Assembly (NCBI GenBank): GCA_036244855.1
Contig: BQKZ01000704.1
Location: forward strand, 111,884-147,664
Direction: 5' to 3'
Length of the DNA stretch: 35,781 nucleotides
DNA from: Temnopleurus reevesii
Taxonomy: Eukaryota > Echinodermata > Echinoidea > Temnopleuroida > Temnopleuridae
The notes under the pieces are model-generated. The model saw only the letters and a program-made list of their open reading frames with translations. It searched no databases and was not told where the DNA came from. Positions within the stretch are counted from its first letter, which is position 1. Every line of letters begins with the position of its first letter. The position numbers and the translations under genes were made by a program. Below, piece after piece: positions 26,701 through 29,842 of this stretch.

Positions 26701-29577
26701 ATTACATGAACAAACAGGGTGTAACTAATGTTATTCACTCAATTTGGAATATCAAGTCTCCGTATTGATTGCACAGCATTGTACTGAGTCTCTTGTAATA
26801 TAAGTGAGAAAAGATTTTAGATCATTTATTACATACACTTTACTCTACCAAAAATAGTATGGTCCGCTCATATAAAGGCACGCGTAATAAAAAGGCACGC
26901 ATTCAAAATGCGCGTTTTATCTAATGGCAAATACGCGCTAGAAAAACTCTGTGGCTTGTCTATGCATGGGACTAAGGAAGCCTTTGCGAACGTAAATTTT
27001 TGCTAGTGCAGTCAAGACTTGGGCACAAAATCGTTAGTTTTCTATAATACCAATGGTTTTATACTATTTCATATTAATCTCTAGAATTTTTATGACATTA
27101 GGAAGTAGAAAATATAGAAATAAAAGTTCATTATTATCGTTTATTTGACCGGCAAAAGAGCAGTGCGTGCCTTTAAATGTGCTCCAAAAACTACTACAGT
27201 TTGGAAGACGTTGTCGGAAACTGTTCCTCATAGACGATTGTTGTGCTTTTTTCTGTTCAATATTTATATCTTCATAATCTTCAGAATATTCTCCTTTGAG
27301 TGATACCAGATTCAGTGATTGAATGATATATTTTACTGTTTTATATTTGCTCAGAAATAAGGTGCGTGCCTTTATAGACTTCCACCATACACATCAGGAA
27401 AGTAATCCTTTGTGAAATAAAAGATATGAAGCTAGTGAAATGGCCCAACTCCATTGAATCGCCTATATATTTACCTTTTTGTATATGTGATTGTCATAAT
27501 AGGATTATGAAATCAGGGATACTACTTTTACAAGATGAACAGCCAGAGGTCAGGGAAGAAGCCGCAATGTTTGCCTCTTTGATGCCAAGAGAGGGCACTC
27601 TTCTGAACGATGTTGCTGTAAGTCATCTTCACTCAAGTGCTGGATTGAAGGTGAGTAGTGCATTCCAAAAGCAGAGACTCCAAACTCAATCATTTCCTAA
27701 ACTGGAGATTCTCCAGATTGGATCCCCTATGAAACTGGAGACAGTATTTTTTGTGTGAATCGTGTGTAATGGGCGCATAGTACGAAGTCCCTAACGGCCA
27801 GGATCCAGCAAGTGCCCAGTCTTGACAACCATTCAATGAAGATTTAAAATGTGGGCAATTCTCCAAATTGGTCAACCTTGTTCAATTTCCGACCCCTGAA
27901 CCATTCTTTTAGTTTATTTCAATTTAAGAACTTCTCGAGCAATTATCATTTAAAGGTAGAAAACTACATTTTCACACATTACGGTTATGCTTACAACTTG
28001 TTGTGTACCTCAGATATGCCAAAATGATAACCTCTATGAAGTATTTTGGATGAATGTAGTCCAGAATATTTAATTCAAATAAAAATCTATTCTATCATAA
28101 TTCATCTTGACACCAACGGTATCGCGATACTCCTAGCGTATTACGGTACCACACACACACACAAAACATAAGAGCACATACAGTGCACACTTCAATACAC
28201 TGCCACACCATGCGGAATACGCACTGAGAGAGACTCTTGCGCTATTGGTCAACAAGGGGTTAACGGCTGTTTTGAATTTTGAACGCACGGACCATTAGTT
28301 CGAGGCCCGAATAGAAGAATTATTATTGGAATAACTATAAATGCGCCTATCATGACCAATCTTTGTGCTTAATTGATTGGTGATAAGTTCTAACATTTAG
28401 TATTCTTCAATCTTGGAAAATCAAATTTTAGGCTGCAAAAGAAGTATTCTACCTCTAAGGGCATTACCCCCAGTCTAAAGATTATATATGATTGAGGGTG
28501 AGTTATTTTAGGAAGATTGCATGTGTTATGGATCAAAATTATATATTTTATGTAAATGCCCATGTTTGTAACAGATTTTCAAATATATCTGATAAAGTCA
28601 ATAAACCGCCAGTTGAGTTGTGTGATGCTTCTAAGTCAATCTAATTGTCATAATTATTATGCTTGAATAGGTCATTCATTGTAAAATTAAATTTGTGTCA
28701 TTTATCTGAAGATTCTGCTGAAGTTTGTATGTGCCAAGTTCTGTATCAACACAGACTTCTTAGACACAGTGATCAGTCTCCTCATTGGAGATGCATTCAT
28801 AGCAGAAGAACTCATCTATCAGGAGACACATAACAAGTAAGTTTGGTCCTTTCCGTCTCTTGTTTGGTAAAAGTATACCCTGTAGGTTTAGAACTCTCTA
28901 TTACTAGTCTCACTTTATCTTGATTCCTGTATTATATACTCTCCTTTTGAAATTTGCCTATTTTACTCAAAGAATTACTTGGTAAACAATTCAGGCAAAC
29001 GTGTATATAGTGGCCACCGAAGGGAAACAGAAAAAAGTGGCCACTGTAGACAGTTGACCTCTATAGACAGGTTACATGACAAACCTTTTCATCTGGAGGG
29101 AACCAATGTAGGTGGCACTGTAGGCAGGTGGTTACTATAGACAGGTTTGATGGGTTTGACTGTAATTCAAGCATAATCATAATTCCTTATTTAAAAAAAA
29201 AATTGTGAGTTATTTTTCATTCCCAACATTTTTATGTTATGAAATTTTCCTATGGAATTTTTAGAATAATAACATGCCTCCAGATATTCAAATACCTCAA
29301 ACTCATGCAACTCTAGATTTGAGAGAAATAAATTCAGAATGGTATTGCAAATATACTTCAAAATTGGGTCATATAGTCATGTATTTCATTAAGAAATATA
29401 GCACATCTCCTTTTTTGCAAAACATTTAAATTTCCAATCGTAAATTTTATTTTTATACTTTCATTGCAGCTCTCTAAGCCTGTTTGAACAAGAGAGTGTG
29501 AATATGTATGCTGAAGGAGTTATGGAGGCCAATGAAGTTTTTCAAGTGCTCAAGGTATGGTAGTGATGATGATGATA

Positions 29578-29630
<53 letters not shown>

Positions 29631-29704
29631 AATAATGATAATGAAGATGAAGATGATGATGATGATGATGATGATGTTGTTGTTGATGATGATTCTGTTG
29701 TTGT

Positions 29705-29736
<32 letters not shown>

Positions 29737-29786
29737 GCATTCTTGTAAAATGCCAAATAAATGATAAATAAATGAAGATGATAACA

Positions 29787-29842
<56 letters not shown>

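Noticed and set aside
17220..29840. Regularly spaced repeats as a CRISPR array
   Set aside because: Simple triplet repeats without unique spacers, in a eukaryotic gene.
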